A stretch of 64,000 nucleotides of DNA from Lysinibacillus irui (GCF_028877475.1 NZ_CP113527.1:1915501-1979500); one strand, 5' to 3'. Positions 26,198-35,607 are shown, counted from the stretch's first letter. Notes: a model not told the origin generated them from the sequence alone. Numbers and translations: made by a program.

Positions 26198-26827
26198 TTA
26201 TTGGAATAACACTTGGTAAGCCTGCTTGCCAAAGTAGATCCCGAAACCAATCATTAATAAGGCTGAGATAAAAGAGACCGTTTTCAAAAGTTTTGTAGAC
26301 AATAATTTCCGAGCGACACTGGATAAAAAGGCATAAATAAAATCCACAAAAATAATGCCAATCAAGATGGCGATGCTTACCAAAATGATTTCATACCCTG
26401 TAGAGATACCAGCGTTTTTTGCAAGTATGGAGCCGTATATTCCCAGCCAGAAAAGGATGGTTAGCGGATTCAAAAAAGACATGAAAAATCCGGTCATGAT
26501 GGATTGTCTCAGTCGAGTTCTTTTACCAGTTTTCGAATCCATCTCAATTTTATGTAGCGACAGTAAACTTTCGATACCGGTGTACAAAAGAACAAAACAG
26601 CCGAAAGACCATAGTATTGTTTTCAACCAAATGGAATTGACAAATTGGCCAATTCCAAAATATACGATAAACATATATATAATGTCCGTCGCTATGGCAC
26701 CCAGACTAAAAAACCATGCATGAAAAAAGCCATTTTTTAAACCTGTATTTAAAAGTACAGTCTTAACAGGTCCAATTGTTGCAGCCATTGATATGCCTAA
26801 AAAGATATAGGTAAACATAGAATCCAT
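26198..26827 (-). CDS. LysE family amino-acid exporter
   Basis: 209 residues with six membrane helices. The first segment ISMAATIGPVKTVLLNTGLKNG carries the conserved GP-type motif of LysE/RhtB exporters, and SFLNPLTILFWLGIYGS is the usual NP motif in the centre. TTGGAGGATAATTT precedes the ATG. The physiological substrate (lysine, threonine, homoserine or others) cannot be read. First gene of a probable pair with the MFS transporter. Confidence 0.87.
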   Translation of the reverse strand: MDSMFTYIFLGISMAATIGPVKTVLLNTGLKNGFFHAWFFSLGAIATDIIYMFIVYFGIGQFVNSIWLKTILWSFGCFVLLYTGIESLLSLHKIEMDSKTGKRTRLRQSIMTGFFMSFLNPLTILFWLGIYGSILAKNAGISTGYEIILVSIAILIGIIFVDFIYAFLSSVARKLLSTKLLKTVSFISALLMIGFGIYFGKQAYQVLFQ

Positions 26828-27229
26828 AAATTATCCTCCAATTATCAAATGTACTTGCATTTTATTCGAAGGCAATAACTTTTAGGACAATTTAAAAGGG
26901 CGATTCTAATAGGATTTTTGTAATTGTATTCGATATTTTTTTACATAATCATTTCAGTGTCAGCTTTTTTTATGTGATAAAATAGATATGTGAAAACGAG
27001 TGTGCATTTCTTTGTAATTTTATGACAACGGAAATACCTCAATATAGTTAATTGAAACCAAAAGTAGCTTTTTGTACAAATTGCTGATAACTATAAAACT
27101 TCCTTAAAAGTAAGGTTAATACAACGAAATATAATGTAAAAGGAGCTAACGTTATTCAGTAATTTGGCGCTATTGTTGAATCAGTGAATTTACGGAGCTG
27201 AGGATTATTAAGTAAATAAGAGCAAAATA

Positions 27230-27272
27230 AAAGCGGCCTCCACGATTAGATTGTGGAAGGCCGCTTTTTTTA
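27230..27272. terminator. strong intrinsic terminator
   Basis: AAGCGGCC..CCAC and GTGG..GGCCGCTT form a long stem around GATTAGATT, followed by seven T. It stands upstream of the GlsB gene; bases 26828-27229 contain no supported gene. Confidence 0.85.
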
Positions 27273-27342
27273 TAAACACAGTCTACATTATTGTTGTTAC
27301 AACGGACTCACTTGAAATAAACTAAAAGATCTTTTGAGTTTA

Positions 27343-27594
27343 CTAAGCTTTTCGCAATGATTTCATAATTAAGCTCACTATGAAAACTAGAATAATTGCT
27401 CCAATGAGAGCAGGGAAGATATAGAAATCTGAAATTTTAGGACCCCAACTTCCAAGAAGCATACCGCCAATCCATGCACCGATTATACCTGCGATAATAT
27501 TACCAATAATTCCTCCTGGGATATCTTTACCCAAAATTATACCTGCAAGCCAACCGATAATCCCGCCAATTATTAAAAACCAAATAAAACTCAT
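27343..27594 (-). CDS. GlsB/YeaQ/YmgE family membrane protein
   Basis: 83 residues from ATG 27594, 9 nt after GGAG (an upstream TTG at 27603 is too close). Three hydrophobic segments rich in glycine: FIWFLIIGGIIGWLAGIILG, GIIGNIIAGIIGAWIGGMLL and a C-terminal helix. This is the transglycosylase-associated family, linked in many bacteria to envelope or acid stress. A sigma-B-like promoter precedes it. Biochemical function unproven. Confidence 0.88.
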   Translation of the reverse strand: MSFIWFLIIGGIIGWLAGIILGKDIPGGIIGNIIAGIIGAWIGGMLLGSWGPKISDFYIFPALIGAIILVFIVSLIMKSLRKA

Positions 27595-27603
27595 ACTGTC
27601 CAA

Positions 27604-27947
27604 CTCCTATTTTTTATTTTAAATATTTCGCCATAGTGTTTTATAACCTTTATTAAACCTCTTCAAACATAAGGAGGAAAAAAATTTGTTTGAAGTTTCA
27701 AAGAAGATGGTGGACATTGTTATCTCTAATATGTTTTGTCATCAATGAAGTAAATAAAATAGTGCGTCTGTTATTATCTCCTTTTCTAATCGGGCATGTT
27801 AGCTGAAATTGAAGCAGCAGGTTAACTTAAGGAGGGATTTTTAAAAAATAAGAGAATAACTATTGAAAGACCAAATTCTGGGATATAAGAATATAGCTAG
27901 TTTCATAAAGGAATAATGAAACTAAAAACGAGAGGAGAGAGATATTG
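27604..27947. promoter_or_regulatory. divergent region: sigma-B-like promoter (27643-27668, minus) and inverted repeat (27898-27924)
   Basis: On the minus strand GTTTGA, 14 nt, GGTTAT resembles a sigma-B promoter for the GlsB gene. On the other side TAGTTTCAT and ATGAAACTA (27898-27906, 27916-27924) form a 9-bp inverted repeat just upstream of the GNAT ribosome site; it could be an operator or a hairpin. Confidence 0.42.
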
Positions 27948-28406
27948 ATGGAGATAATTCAATTATCAAAGAAGGATGAATTATTTAATAAGGCTATAGA
28001 TGTTTTTTGGAAAGAATGGGGTGTGGAAGGTGGTCGTGCTTTTTATGAAGATTGTATGATTCATGCCTTAACTAATCCAAATGACATACCGAGTTTTTAC
28101 ATTGCAAAAGTAGATGATAACATTATCGGAACTTATGCATTAATTCGTAATGATCTAAATAGCCGTCAGGATTTGAGCCCATGGCTAGCATGTTTGTTTA
28201 TAGATGAAAAATTCAGAGGTAATTCTCTAGGAGCTAAATTGTTGAATCATGGACTGCAGGAAGCAGCAAAAAGAGGGTACGAATATCTCTATCTTACTTC
28301 AGATCTTAAAGACTACTATGAGAAATATGGTTGGGAAAAGATTGGGGTTGCTTACGGACTTAGTGGAGGGAGAATACCTTTGTTTAAAAAGAATACTGCT
28401 CTATAA
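27948..28406 (+). CDS. GNAT family N-acetyltransferase
   Basis: 152 residues from ATG 27948 (an adjacent TTG at 27945 is equally near the GAGGAG site). The acetyl-CoA-binding motif is LFIDEKFRGNSLGAKLLNHG, followed by YLYLTSDLKDYYEKYGWEKIG. Typical single-domain acetyltransferase length. The acceptor substrate is unknown. An inverted repeat sits directly upstream. Confidence 0.85.
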   Translation: MEIIQLSKKDELFNKAIDVFWKEWGVEGGRAFYEDCMIHALTNPNDIPSFYIAKVDDNIIGTYALIRNDLNSRQDLSPWLACLFIDEKFRGNSLGAKLLNHGLQEAAKRGYEYLYLTSDLKDYYEKYGWEKIGVAYGLSGGRIPLFKKNTAL

Positions 28407-28739
28407 CTAATACAGCGATAGCTAATGGCAATGATTGTAAGTCTTAAAGTTGCTAAATCTCCTCTCTTTTAGGTGAAAACTTTAGCTAGTCTATTTATGT
28501 CAGCAGAAGGTATCTTGATTATGGTTGAAAAACAAGGTCATATCGTGGGGCTAATGGCGAGATAGCAAGGCTTTTACAAAGAGAACTATTTTGCAGCTTT
28601 CGCGTTTTTAATTATTTAGCAATCGGGGGCTTTCCTGGAACAAGGGTAAGCCATTTTCTTTGTAGGTGCACGATAAACTAATACCATTACGATTATTAAA
28701 AGCTTATCTAAGTTCTATTGAGAAGGAGTCTTACTAAAG
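28407..28739 (+). other. intergenic region with acetyltransferase-like relic and hairpin
   Basis: Near 28500-28565 the frame IMVEKQGHIVGLMAR resembles the centre of a GNAT protein (EKxGxIVGL) but stops at once. A hairpin of the dispersed family lies at 28625-28660 (GGGGGCTTTCCTGG with CAAGGGTAAGCC, then ATTTTC). Confidence 0.4.
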
Positions 28740-29504
28740 ATGAATGAACAAAGTATCAAAAATAAAAAGGCTTGGGAATATCGAGCATATGAATTTTGGA
28801 GCAAAAGTAACGGTACTCCACAGGATTTAGCTACTCATATGGTAGAAAATCCCGGAGCATTTCTTAAAAAGCATAAACAATACTTTGAACGTATTGAAGG
28901 CAAGAAGATTGCAAATGTTTGTGGTTCAAATGGCAGAAAAGCAGTACCATTAGCATTATTGGGTGCTGGAGTAACAGTATTTGATATTTCAGCAGAAAAC
29001 CAAAAATACGCCTTAGAATTAGTGGGATTTGCAAATACCTCTATTAATTATATTGTCACTGATATTTATGATATAGACTTAGAAATGTATAGCAATCATT
29101 TTGACATGATTTATTTAGAAGGTGGCATATTGCATTATTTTAATGATATTGATAAATTCATGTTTATTTTGTTTTCATTATTAAAAGATGGTGGAGAAAT
29201 GATTCTAAGTGATTTTCATCCCTTAAGAAAATGTATAGTTAAAGGTCCTAACGCTGAAATCCAAAATCAAATCCAACAAGGTTATTTTGACAAGGAAATA
29301 AAAAATGGAGACTTAGCGTATAAGCATTTCTTTGATGAGCATGAACAAGAGGACTTTCCTGATGTGTCTATAAGATTATATACACTTAGCGAGATAATAA
29401 ATTCTGTCATCACATCTGGTTTTAAATTAAAAAAATTTGATGAGCATCGTGGTTGGAACAATGAAAATATACCGTGGGAATTTACTATTTTGGCTTTTAA
29501 ATAG
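28740..29504 (+). CDS. class I SAM-dependent methyltransferase
   Basis: 254 residues. KIANVCGSNGRKAVPLALLGAGVTVFDISAENQ carries motif I (VCGSNGRKA, glycine-rich) and the acidic residue after beta-2. DMIYLEGGILHYFNDI is the motif IV/V region, followed by LLKDGGEMILSDFHP. The HWxxxG-like Asp/His segments indicate a small-molecule methyltransferase; the substrate is unknown. GAGAAGGAG lies 12 nt before the ATG. Confidence 0.85.
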   Translation: MNEQSIKNKKAWEYRAYEFWSKSNGTPQDLATHMVENPGAFLKKHKQYFERIEGKKIANVCGSNGRKAVPLALLGAGVTVFDISAENQKYALELVGFANTSINYIVTDIYDIDLEMYSNHFDMIYLEGGILHYFNDIDKFMFILFSLLKDGGEMILSDFHPLRKCIVKGPNAEIQNQIQQGYFDKEIKNGDLAYKHFFDEHEQEDFPDVSIRLYTLSEIINSVITSGFKLKKFDEHRGWNNENIPWEFTILAFK

Positions 29505-29604
29505 CTAAATTAGTTTAATTAAGGATGCAGAAGAAAAATTGTTATTTTATTTAAATGTTATAAGACGTGTGTGGAAGTGATTGACCTTAGGAGAGGAGAA
29601 AAAG

Positions 29605-30147
29605 ATGATTGAATTACGAAAAATAAACGGTGATAACATAGATGAAGTAATAGCACTTGAAGTTAATGAAAACCAGAAAGACTATATAGAAACGACTAAC
29701 CTCAGAAGCTTTGCAGACGCTCATATGATGAACGCAGACGGAATACCAGCGACTCCATTTGCCATTTATGCCGATGAAATTGTGGTTGGATTCTTGATGT
29801 ACATTTATGATACGTTAGATCATGAATCATTTGAAACTGAAGTTTTTTACGGGAAGAAGAGCTATTTTATTTGGCATATGATGATTGATAAGCATTACCA
29901 GGGGCAAGGATATGGCAAACTTGCTTTTGAAAAAATGCTGAAGGATATTGAAACTACGCCAGATGGAGAAGCAGAATATGTAACCCTCTTTTATCATACA
30001 AGTAATGTCAAAGCTAAAACATTATACGCTTCATTTGGTTTCATGGAGACTGGAATCATTCAGGATAGTTCGATGTTAGCCATTAAAAAACTAGATAGGA
30101 ACATAACAGAATCCTTAGTGAATAGGATCTCTTTGAAAGAAATGTAG
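29605..30147 (+). CDS. GNAT acetyltransferase, spermidine/spermine-like (BltD/PaiA type)
   Basis: 180 residues from ATG 29605, after AGGAGAGGAG. MIELRKINGDNIDEVIALEV at the start, FIWHMMIDKHYQGQGYGKLAFEK (acetyl-CoA motif QGQGYG) and YHTSNVKAKTLYASFGFMETG match polyamine-type acetyltransferases of Bacillus. The polyamine substrate is an inference from family resemblance. The gene follows the methyltransferase by about 100 bp on the same strand and could be its partner, though spacing is wide. Confidence 0.78.
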   Translation: MIELRKINGDNIDEVIALEVNENQKDYIETTNLRSFADAHMMNADGIPATPFAIYADEIVVGFLMYIYDTLDHESFETEVFYGKKSYFIWHMMIDKHYQGQGYGKLAFEKMLKDIETTPDGEAEYVTLFYHTSNVKAKTLYASFGFMETGIIQDSSMLAIKKLDRNITESLVNRISLKEM

Positions 30148-30657
30148 GCTACAACGTCTCGACTCATTATAAACCCAAATATCTATAATGAAAAACCGAT
30201 TTTGTTAGAACTGACTTAATAAGAAATAAATATTGTATACCGCGATCGGGCGCTTTCAGTAAAAGAAAGTGTCTTCTTTTGAAGCTCGCTAATAGTTCAG
30301 CAATATATTATTTTCAAAGATGTTTTATCATCTGGAAGGTCTACTATACAGCAATAGCAATTTTAAAAAAGCAAAAGATCATATTTGATAAATACGGAGT
30401 GCTGAATAGAACAGAATTAATAATTAAATCCAAATAAAGAAGCTTAATTTTTTTCAACACATAAGAAATGCGTCTACAATCAAGAACAGATTCACCTTCT
30501 ATTTAAAAAGGTCTGTTGGCCATTTTATGAATTTTTTGAATACCGATTTCAGTCTAATTACCGATAGCATATTAAATGATTATCCTGTATTGTTAATAGG
30601 TCGTTAAAGACACTATCAGGTATATCCTGCAAATATATGAAATGATAGGTGGAAACA
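30148..30657 (+). other. intergenic region, about 500 bp
   Basis: A dispersed-family hairpin lies at 30248-30281 (GGGCGCTTTC with GAAAGTGTCTTCTTTT), probably ending the acetyltransferase transcript. The rest is AT-rich without a supported gene. Confidence 0.45.
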
Positions 30658-31605
30658 ATGAATTATCAAGTATTATTATATTATCATTACACGAAGATTG
30701 AAGATCCAGCAGCGTTTTCAGCAATGCACTTAGCCATGTGTAAAGAAATCGGTTTAAAAGGTCGTATTTTAGTTGCTACTGAGGGCATTAACGGTACTGT
30801 TTCAGGTACGATTGAGCAAACAGAGCAATACATGGCAAACATGCAAGCAGACCCATTATTTGAAGGCATTGTCTTTAAAATTGATGCGGCAGAAGGGCAT
30901 GCATTCAAAAAAATGCACGTACGCCCACGTCCTGAGTTAGTAAACTTAGGCTTAGAAGAAGATGTAAACCCACATGAATTAACAGGTCGCTACCTGTCAC
31001 CAGAACAATTCCTTGCCGAAATGCAAGATGAAAATACAGTAGTATTAGATGTGCGCAACACGTATGAATACGATGTCGGCCATTTTCGTGGCGCGATTCG
31101 ACCAGATGTAAAAAACTTCCGTGATACACCGGAATGGGTCCGTGCAAACCGCGAGCTATTCGAAGGGAAAAATGTTTTAACTTATTGCACGGGTGGGATT
31201 CGTTGTGAGAAGTTTTCGGGCTGGATGAAACGGGAAGGCTTTGGCAATGTCGGTCAATTACATGGCGGTGTTACCACATACGGAAAAGACCCTGTTACAA
31301 AAGGTCAATTATGGGACGGTCAAATGTACGTATTTGATGAACGTTTAACGGTGCCAATCAATCAAGTAGAGCACGTAATTATCGGTCGTGATCACTATGA
31401 CGGTGAACCTTGTGAACGTTACATTAACTGTGCAAACCCTGAATGTAACAAACAAATCATCGCATCTGAAGAAAATGAAGCTAAACATTTAGGTGGCTGT
31501 ACAATCGAATGTACAAAGCATGCACGCAACCGCTACATCGTGCGTCACAATTTAACAGAAGAGCAAGTAGCGCAAGCGATTGAGGCGTTACAAGCAAAAG
31601 CGTAA
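30658..31605 (+). CDS. trhO: tRNA uridine(34) hydroxylase TrhO (rhodanese-related)
   Basis: 315 residues from ATG 30658, after AGGTGGAAACA. An N-terminal acylphosphatase-like domain ([17 protein letters not shown]) is followed by a rhodanese domain ([18 protein letters not shown]) and the conserved [11 protein letters not shown] with the active cysteine. A C-terminal segment with four cysteines ([18 protein letters not shown]) follows, as in the UPF0176/TrhO family. The enzyme makes 5-hydroxyuridine at the wobble position of certain tRNAs. Full family length. It ends in a large branched hairpin. Confidence 0.93.
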   Translation: MNYQVLLYYHYTKIEDPAAFSAMHLAMCKEIGLKGRILVATEGINGTVSGTIEQTEQYMANMQADPLFEGIVFKIDAAEGHAFKKMHVRPRPELVNLGLEEDVNPHELTGRYLSPEQFLAEMQDENTVVLDVRNTYEYDVGHFRGAIRPDVKNFRDTPEWVRANRELFEGKNVLTYCTGGIRCEKFSGWMKREGFGNVGQLHGGVTTYGKDPVTKGQLWDGQMYVFDERLTVPINQVEHVIIGRDHYDGEPCERYINCANPECNKQIIASEENEAKHLGGCTIECTKHARNRYIVRHNLTEEQVAQAIEALQAKA

Positions 31606-31681
31606 AAAGCCGTATATCAATCATAAAAAAACGGCATAAAATATCTATCATAACCTCAACCAACGATATTGAAGTACTGAA

Positions 31682-31761
31682 AACACTCTATGTAAGTGTT
31701 CAAACTATCCATTCCAATAATGGACTAGTCTGTTCGCTTACACAGGGTGTTTTTTCTTTTG
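31682..31761 (+). terminator. large branched stem-loop terminator after trhO
   Basis: AACACTCTATGTAAG (31682-31696) pairs with CTTACACAGGGTGTT (31737-31751), 15 bp with one mismatch and one wobble. Inside, ACTA-T-CCATT and AATGG-AC-TAGT form a second stem. The outer stem runs into TTTTTTCTTTT. Confidence 0.75.
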
Positions 31762-31815
31762 TAAGGAAAAAGTAAATGACTAATTAATAGGTGATGATGC
31801 TAATAACTTAAAGCT

Positions 31816-31841
31816 GTTTAAAGTAAATGATCACAGGGTAT
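31816..31841 (+). promoter_or_regulatory. sigma-B promoter for the SDR gene
   Basis: GTTTAA (31816-31821), 14 nt, GGGTAT (31836-31841): exact match to the Bacillus sigma-B consensus, about 100 nt before the SDR start. Confidence 0.78.
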
Positions 31842-31942
31842 TCAAAAAAATGTAACAGGATGTAGCTAGTGCAAGCTCACAAAATGTTGAAGAAGCCTTG
31901 CGGAACTTTTTAATTATTAAACAAGATCGGAGATGATTGCTG

Positions 31943-32836
31943 ATGGGAAACCCACATCTAACTGACCCACGTACGAAATTTTATACGGAGAAATTCCCGG
32001 ATCAAGAACAGAATACGCCAGCGCTACAAAATGAAATGAGTCCTAAACCTGATTGTGGAGAAGAATCATATAAAGGATACAATCGCCTGGAAGGGCGCAA
32101 TGCCTTGATTACCGGAGGCGATTCTGGAATTGGCCGTGCCGCCGCCATTGCATATGCACGCGAGGGAGCAAATGTGGCCATTCAATTCTTCCCTGGCGAA
32201 GAGGAAGATGCCAATGAAGTCAAAGAATTAATTGAAAAAGCAGGCAGAAAAGCATTACTGCTACCGTATGACTTGCGAGAAGATGGCACAGCGACAGAAA
32301 TTGTGTCAAAAACAGTGGAAGCTTTTGGCGGATTAGACATACTAGTATTGAATGCTGCGCAACAAATCGCACAGCCATCCCTAAGTGACTTAACAATCAA
32401 ACAAGTGCATGACACGTTCAAAGTAAACATCATCAGCATGTTTGAGACCGTCAAAGCTGCCGAAAAACATCTGGAACCAGGAAGTGCGATTGTCATGACC
32501 ACATCGGTTCAATCGTTCGATCCGTCCTCATCCTTAATGGATTATGCCGCGACAAAAGGTGCCATAAGCAACTTTATGGTATCCCTGTCCTCGTATTTTG
32601 CTTCTAAGGGTGTGCGTGTTAATGGTGTTGCACCAGGACCAATTTGGACGCCGTTACAGCTGGATAATGGAAAATTGGAAGGAGAAATTCCGAAGTTTGG
32701 CCAAATTACTCCTCTCGGCCGTGCGGGACAACCAGTAGAGCTTGCGCCGGTGTATGTTCTTTTGGCCTCCGATGAAGGAAGTTATATTACCGGTCAGATT
32801 TATGGAGTGACTGGTGGCAAGCCGATAGACTTGTAA
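31943..32836 (+). CDS. SDR family oxidoreductase, YdaD/YhxC-like general stress type
   Basis: 297 residues from ATG 31943, 10 nt after GGAG. It has the N-terminal extension (about 45 residues, PDQEQNTPALQNEMSPKPD) of the stress-type SDRs, TGGDSGIGRA for NADP binding, LVLNAAQQ (where NAG is usual), and YAATKGAI with the catalytic Tyr and Lys. The C-terminal TGQIYGVTGGKP is typical. B. subtilis relatives are sigma-B dependent, in agreement with the promoter upstream. By eye this gene is richer in G+C than its neighbours. Substrate unknown. Confidence 0.88.
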   Translation: MGNPHLTDPRTKFYTEKFPDQEQNTPALQNEMSPKPDCGEESYKGYNRLEGRNALITGGDSGIGRAAAIAYAREGANVAIQFFPGEEEDANEVKELIEKAGRKALLLPYDLREDGTATEIVSKTVEAFGGLDILVLNAAQQIAQPSLSDLTIKQVHDTFKVNIISMFETVKAAEKHLEPGSAIVMTTSVQSFDPSSSLMDYAATKGAISNFMVSLSSYFASKGVRVNGVAPGPIWTPLQLDNGKLEGEIPKFGQITPLGRAGQPVELAPVYVLLASDEGSYITGQIYGVTGGKPIDL

Positions 32837-32897
32837 TCTTACGTAAATGTCAAATAGAAAAATCTGATGCGAAAATAACCACTTTCATCACATTTAA

Positions 32898-32927
32898 GAC
32901 ACTCATGTAGAAATGGGTGTCTTTTTG
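32898..32927 (+). terminator. terminator after the stress SDR
   Basis: AGACACTCAT and ATGGGTGTCT pair with one wobble, then TTTTTG. A member of the dispersed hairpin group by shape. Confidence 0.7.
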
Positions 32928-33071
32928 TATAGGGCCATTTTATTGATTAAAAATGGGTTGAGAGATTTTGAAGAAAAGTACAATAAAGTAACAGGGCACG
33001 TTCGTTAAATATAAAAAATTTGAAAGTTGGCTATATAATAGAAATTGATATTAAGATAAGGAGTGGTTGTA

Positions 33072-33410
33072 ATGAAGATAAGTAAGCACAATGCTGAGCA
33101 TTATTTATGGGGTGATAACTGTGATGGTTGGCATCTAGTAAAAAATACAGAATTAAGCATCATCCACGAACGAATGCCAGCAAATACAACGGAAGTTGTA
33201 CATTATCATAATCAAGCACGTCAATTTTTCTTTATTTTGACAGGGATAGCAACTATTCAAATTCACGATGAAATTATTACATTAAATCCTCAAGAAGGGA
33301 TAGAAATACCTCCTCTTATCAAACATCAAATGCGTAATGAATCTAATCAGGATGTTGAATTTTTAGTAATATCCCAACCAAATAGTAAAGGTGACAGAGT
33401 TAATTTGTAA
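33072..33410 (+). CDS. small cupin-domain protein
   Basis: 112 residues from ATG 33072, 8 nt after AAGGAG (a GTG at 33063 overlaps the site). Cupin motif 1 is VHYHNQARQFFFILTG (His ligands plus an acidic/polar equivalent) and motif 2 is EGIEIPPLIKHQMRNES. Single-domain cupins include enzymes and small-molecule-binding proteins; no reaction can be assigned. Confidence 0.83.
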   Translation: MKISKHNAEHYLWGDNCDGWHLVKNTELSIIHERMPANTTEVVHYHNQARQFFFILTGIATIQIHDEIITLNPQEGIEIPPLIKHQMRNESNQDVEFLVISQPNSKGDRVNL

Positions 33411-33579
33411 AATGTTCATACATAATCTTGAATAAAGGTTTCAAATAATGTGTTTATATCCTACAACAATGAAAAGACCCCATTTAGATAGTGAATATGT
33501 AAAACTGAATATGCATACTAAAAAAAGACAGTTAGTATTTGGCACAATACCAATAAAATAAGCTCGGAGGAATAAAAAT

Positions 33580-34077
33580 ATGAAACGATTGGGGACTCTC
33601 TACTTTTTCTGTGGGAAAATGGGAGCAGGAAAATCAACGAAATCAAAACAAATGGCTATAGAAAAACATGCGGTACTGTTATCTGAGGATGAATGGCTAG
33701 CATCTCTTTATCCCGATCAGATTACATCATTTGAGGACTATCTTAAATTTTCAGCGCAGCTTAAGCCGATGATGAAAAAGCATGTCCAAAATATTTTAAG
33801 TGTTGGTACTGATGTAGTGATGGATTTTCCAGGTAACACTCAAAAACAGCGAAAGTGGTTTTTGGATATAGCGTCCGAGGTCAATGCAAACCATCAACTA
33901 ATTTTCCTTAATTTAAATAACGAGCAATGCTTACATCAAATAGCACAAAGGCGTATCGAACAGCCCGAAAGAGCAGCTTTTGACACGGAAGCTACGTTTA
34001 TTCACGTTACTAAATTTTTTGAAGCCCCTGAAGCATCCGAGGGTTTAAATATTTTAGAGGTTAGTGGAAAAGAATAA
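33580..34077 (+). CDS. P-loop ATPase/kinase of the zeta-toxin-like group
   Basis: 165 residues; CGGAGGAATAAAAAT precedes the ATG. Walker A is FFCGKMGAGKSTKS (residues 8-21). VVMDFPGNT supplies the Walker B-like Asp, and RRIEQPERAAF is a lid region with basic residues. Such small AAA-type P-loop proteins phosphorylate metabolites or nucleosides. No antitoxin gene is adjacent, so a toxin role is not suggested. Confidence 0.8.
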   Translation: MKRLGTLYFFCGKMGAGKSTKSKQMAIEKHAVLLSEDEWLASLYPDQITSFEDYLKFSAQLKPMMKKHVQNILSVGTDVVMDFPGNTQKQRKWFLDIASEVNANHQLIFLNLNNEQCLHQIAQRRIEQPERAAFDTEATFIHVTKFFEAPEASEGLNILEVSGKE

Positions 34078-34082
34078 CAAAG

Positions 34083-34187
34083 GTTGGTTATCATCCAGAA
34101 AATCAGGAAGCACATCACTTATATGCCAGTTTAGGATTTATTGATAATGGTGATCAATTTAGAATGGAAATGGCTGTTATCAAATAA
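34083..34187 (+). pseudogene. C-terminal fragment of a GNAT acetyltransferase
   Basis: A start-less frame reads VGYHPENQEAHHLYASLGFI, then DNGDQFRMEMAVIK and a stop. NxxAxxLYxSLGF is the standard end of a GNAT domain. The remainder of the gene is absent; the preceding bases belong to the P-loop gene. Confidence 0.7.
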
Positions 34188-34198
34188 ATAAACGAGAT

Positions 34199-34230
34199 AA
34201 GGGAGAGCCTGTATTGTGTTCTCCCTTTTA
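34199..34230 (+). terminator. intrinsic terminator
   Basis: AAGGGAGA (34199-34206) pairs with TCTCCCTT (34220-34227), then TTTT. Confidence 0.82.
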
Positions 34231-34273
34231 AATTTATAAATACACTATTCAAGAAGCGGAAACTACTAATTTG

Positions 34274-34669
34274 TTAGAATGTAAAATCTAGAATCATTTT
34301 ACTCGTGTCACCTGTAAACTTATAATTATAAGATCCTTTCAGGCTCTCTAAGTCACCGGTAGCTTTGATGATTGTTGCTGGAGAATCTAGATTTCCTTTA
34401 TCAAATATCCCTTGCTCTAGAGCAGTAAACGTGCCCTGTTTTCCTTTATAAGTTCCTTCAAAATGCAAAAATCCGGAAATTTTAGAAGTGGCTAAATGAC
34501 CATCATCTATAGAAGAGTCTATATAAAATAATAAATATTCAACAAAAGCTTTTCCTGTTAATTCACCCTCAATATCATACTCGACATGGGCAATATTTAT
34601 AGGGAATTCATTTCTAGTGTTGTCCACTGGCTTTTCATCCCATTTGCTTACTGTAAATGTTACCTCCAT
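34274..34669 (-). CDS. DUF3224 family protein
   Basis: 131 residues. The family is a short beta-barrel; FEGTYKGKQGTFTALEQG and ATGDLESLKGSYNYKF are characteristic of DUF3224 (allene-oxide-cyclase-like barrel). GAAGGGAGATTAACT before the ATG. Full length for the family. No catalytic role is established; no signal peptide. Confidence 0.85.
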   Translation of the reverse strand: MEVTFTVSKWDEKPVDNTRNEFPINIAHVEYDIEGELTGKAFVEYLLFYIDSSIDDGHLATSKISGFLHFEGTYKGKQGTFTALEQGIFDKGNLDSPATIIKATGDLESLKGSYNYKFTGDTSKMILDFTF

Positions 34670-35040
34670 AGTTAATCTCCCTTCATTACTAAATGGTATT
34701 TCACCTCAAGTATAAATCCAAAAAGTACCATTATCAATAATAGAATAGGATTGCTTTTATTATTTTTTCATTACTAACTTTGGGTAATATTATACGGGCT
34801 AGATTGTCGAACAATAGTTGTTGACTAAACCAATTGATTTGAATACAATTCTTTAGAAATACAGATGTGAAGAGTAGTTAAAGACTTGGAGCATCGATGG
34901 ATCTAATGTTGTTATTCTTAGTGATGATGCAACGGGATTTGCCATTACAGAAATAGGATATTATCATTTTCATTACCATAATTAGAGAGAGTAATAAAAT
35001 GACAGATTAATCTACAATAATTAGGAGAGGGGAAAATCGA
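34670..35040. other. intergenic region, 370 bp
   Basis: A start-less frame near 34890-34985 (DGSNVVILSDDATGFAITEI) may be a gene fragment of unknown family. Otherwise only the ribosome site of the next gene (AGGAGAGGGG) is seen. Confidence 0.35.
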
Positions 35041-35607
35041 ATGAACCCTTTGTTATTAGATATTCCTTTACAATTAGAAACAGAAAGACTAATTCTTCGT
35101 GCACCACTTTTAACTGGAGACGGAGAAATTGTGAACCAAGCAATTAGATATTCCTTTTCTGAATTAAAAGAGTGGTTGTCACTTTTCCAACAAGTTCCGA
35201 CCGTTGAAGAAACAGAAATCTTGTTAAAAAATGCTCATATTAATTTTTTAAAAAGAGATAGTTTTCGTTTCCTTATTTTTGATAAAGATGGAGGCAAGGA
35301 CTTAATTGGAACTACGAGTCTTCATGCAATTGACTGGAACATTCCTAAAGGTGAGATTGGATACTGGATTAATACAAAATATAGTGGTAATGGATATATG
35401 ACGGAAGCAGTAAAGGAGTTAGTAGACTTCGGATTAAATTATCTTAAATTTAAGAGAATTGGAATAAGATGTGAATCAACAAACGTTAAAAGTCGTTTTA
35501 TACCGGAAAAACTTGGTTTTATATTAGAAGGTACTTTAAGGAATGAGGATCTAACCGCAGATGGCAGCAGGCTGACTGACATTTGTATTTATTCTAAAAT
35601 AAATTAA
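35041..35607 (+). CDS. GNAT acetyltransferase, RimJ/RimL type
   Basis: 188 residues. LQLETERLILRAPLLTGD at the N terminus, IGYWINTKYSGNGYMTEAVKELVDFGL (acetyl-CoA site) and KRIGIRCESTNVKSRFIPEKLGFILEGTLR are typical of the RimJ/RimL (Acetyltransf_3) family, which acetylates ribosomal proteins or small substrates. FIPEKLG replaces the more usual A/IAEKLGF. Target unknown. AGGAGAGGGGAAAATCGA precedes the ATG. Confidence 0.87.
   Translation: MNPLLLDIPLQLETERLILRAPLLTGDGEIVNQAIRYSFSELKEWLSLFQQVPTVEETEILLKNAHINFLKRDSFRFLIFDKDGGKDLIGTTSLHAIDWNIPKGEIGYWINTKYSGNGYMTEAVKELVDFGLNYLKFKRIGIRCESTNVKSRFIPEKLGFILEGTLRNEDLTADGSRLTDICIYSKIN

Noticed and set aside
33580..34077. Zeta toxin of a toxin-antitoxin system
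   Set aside because: P-loop text is present but there is no epsilon-type antitoxin gene and the gene has an ordinary neighbourhood.
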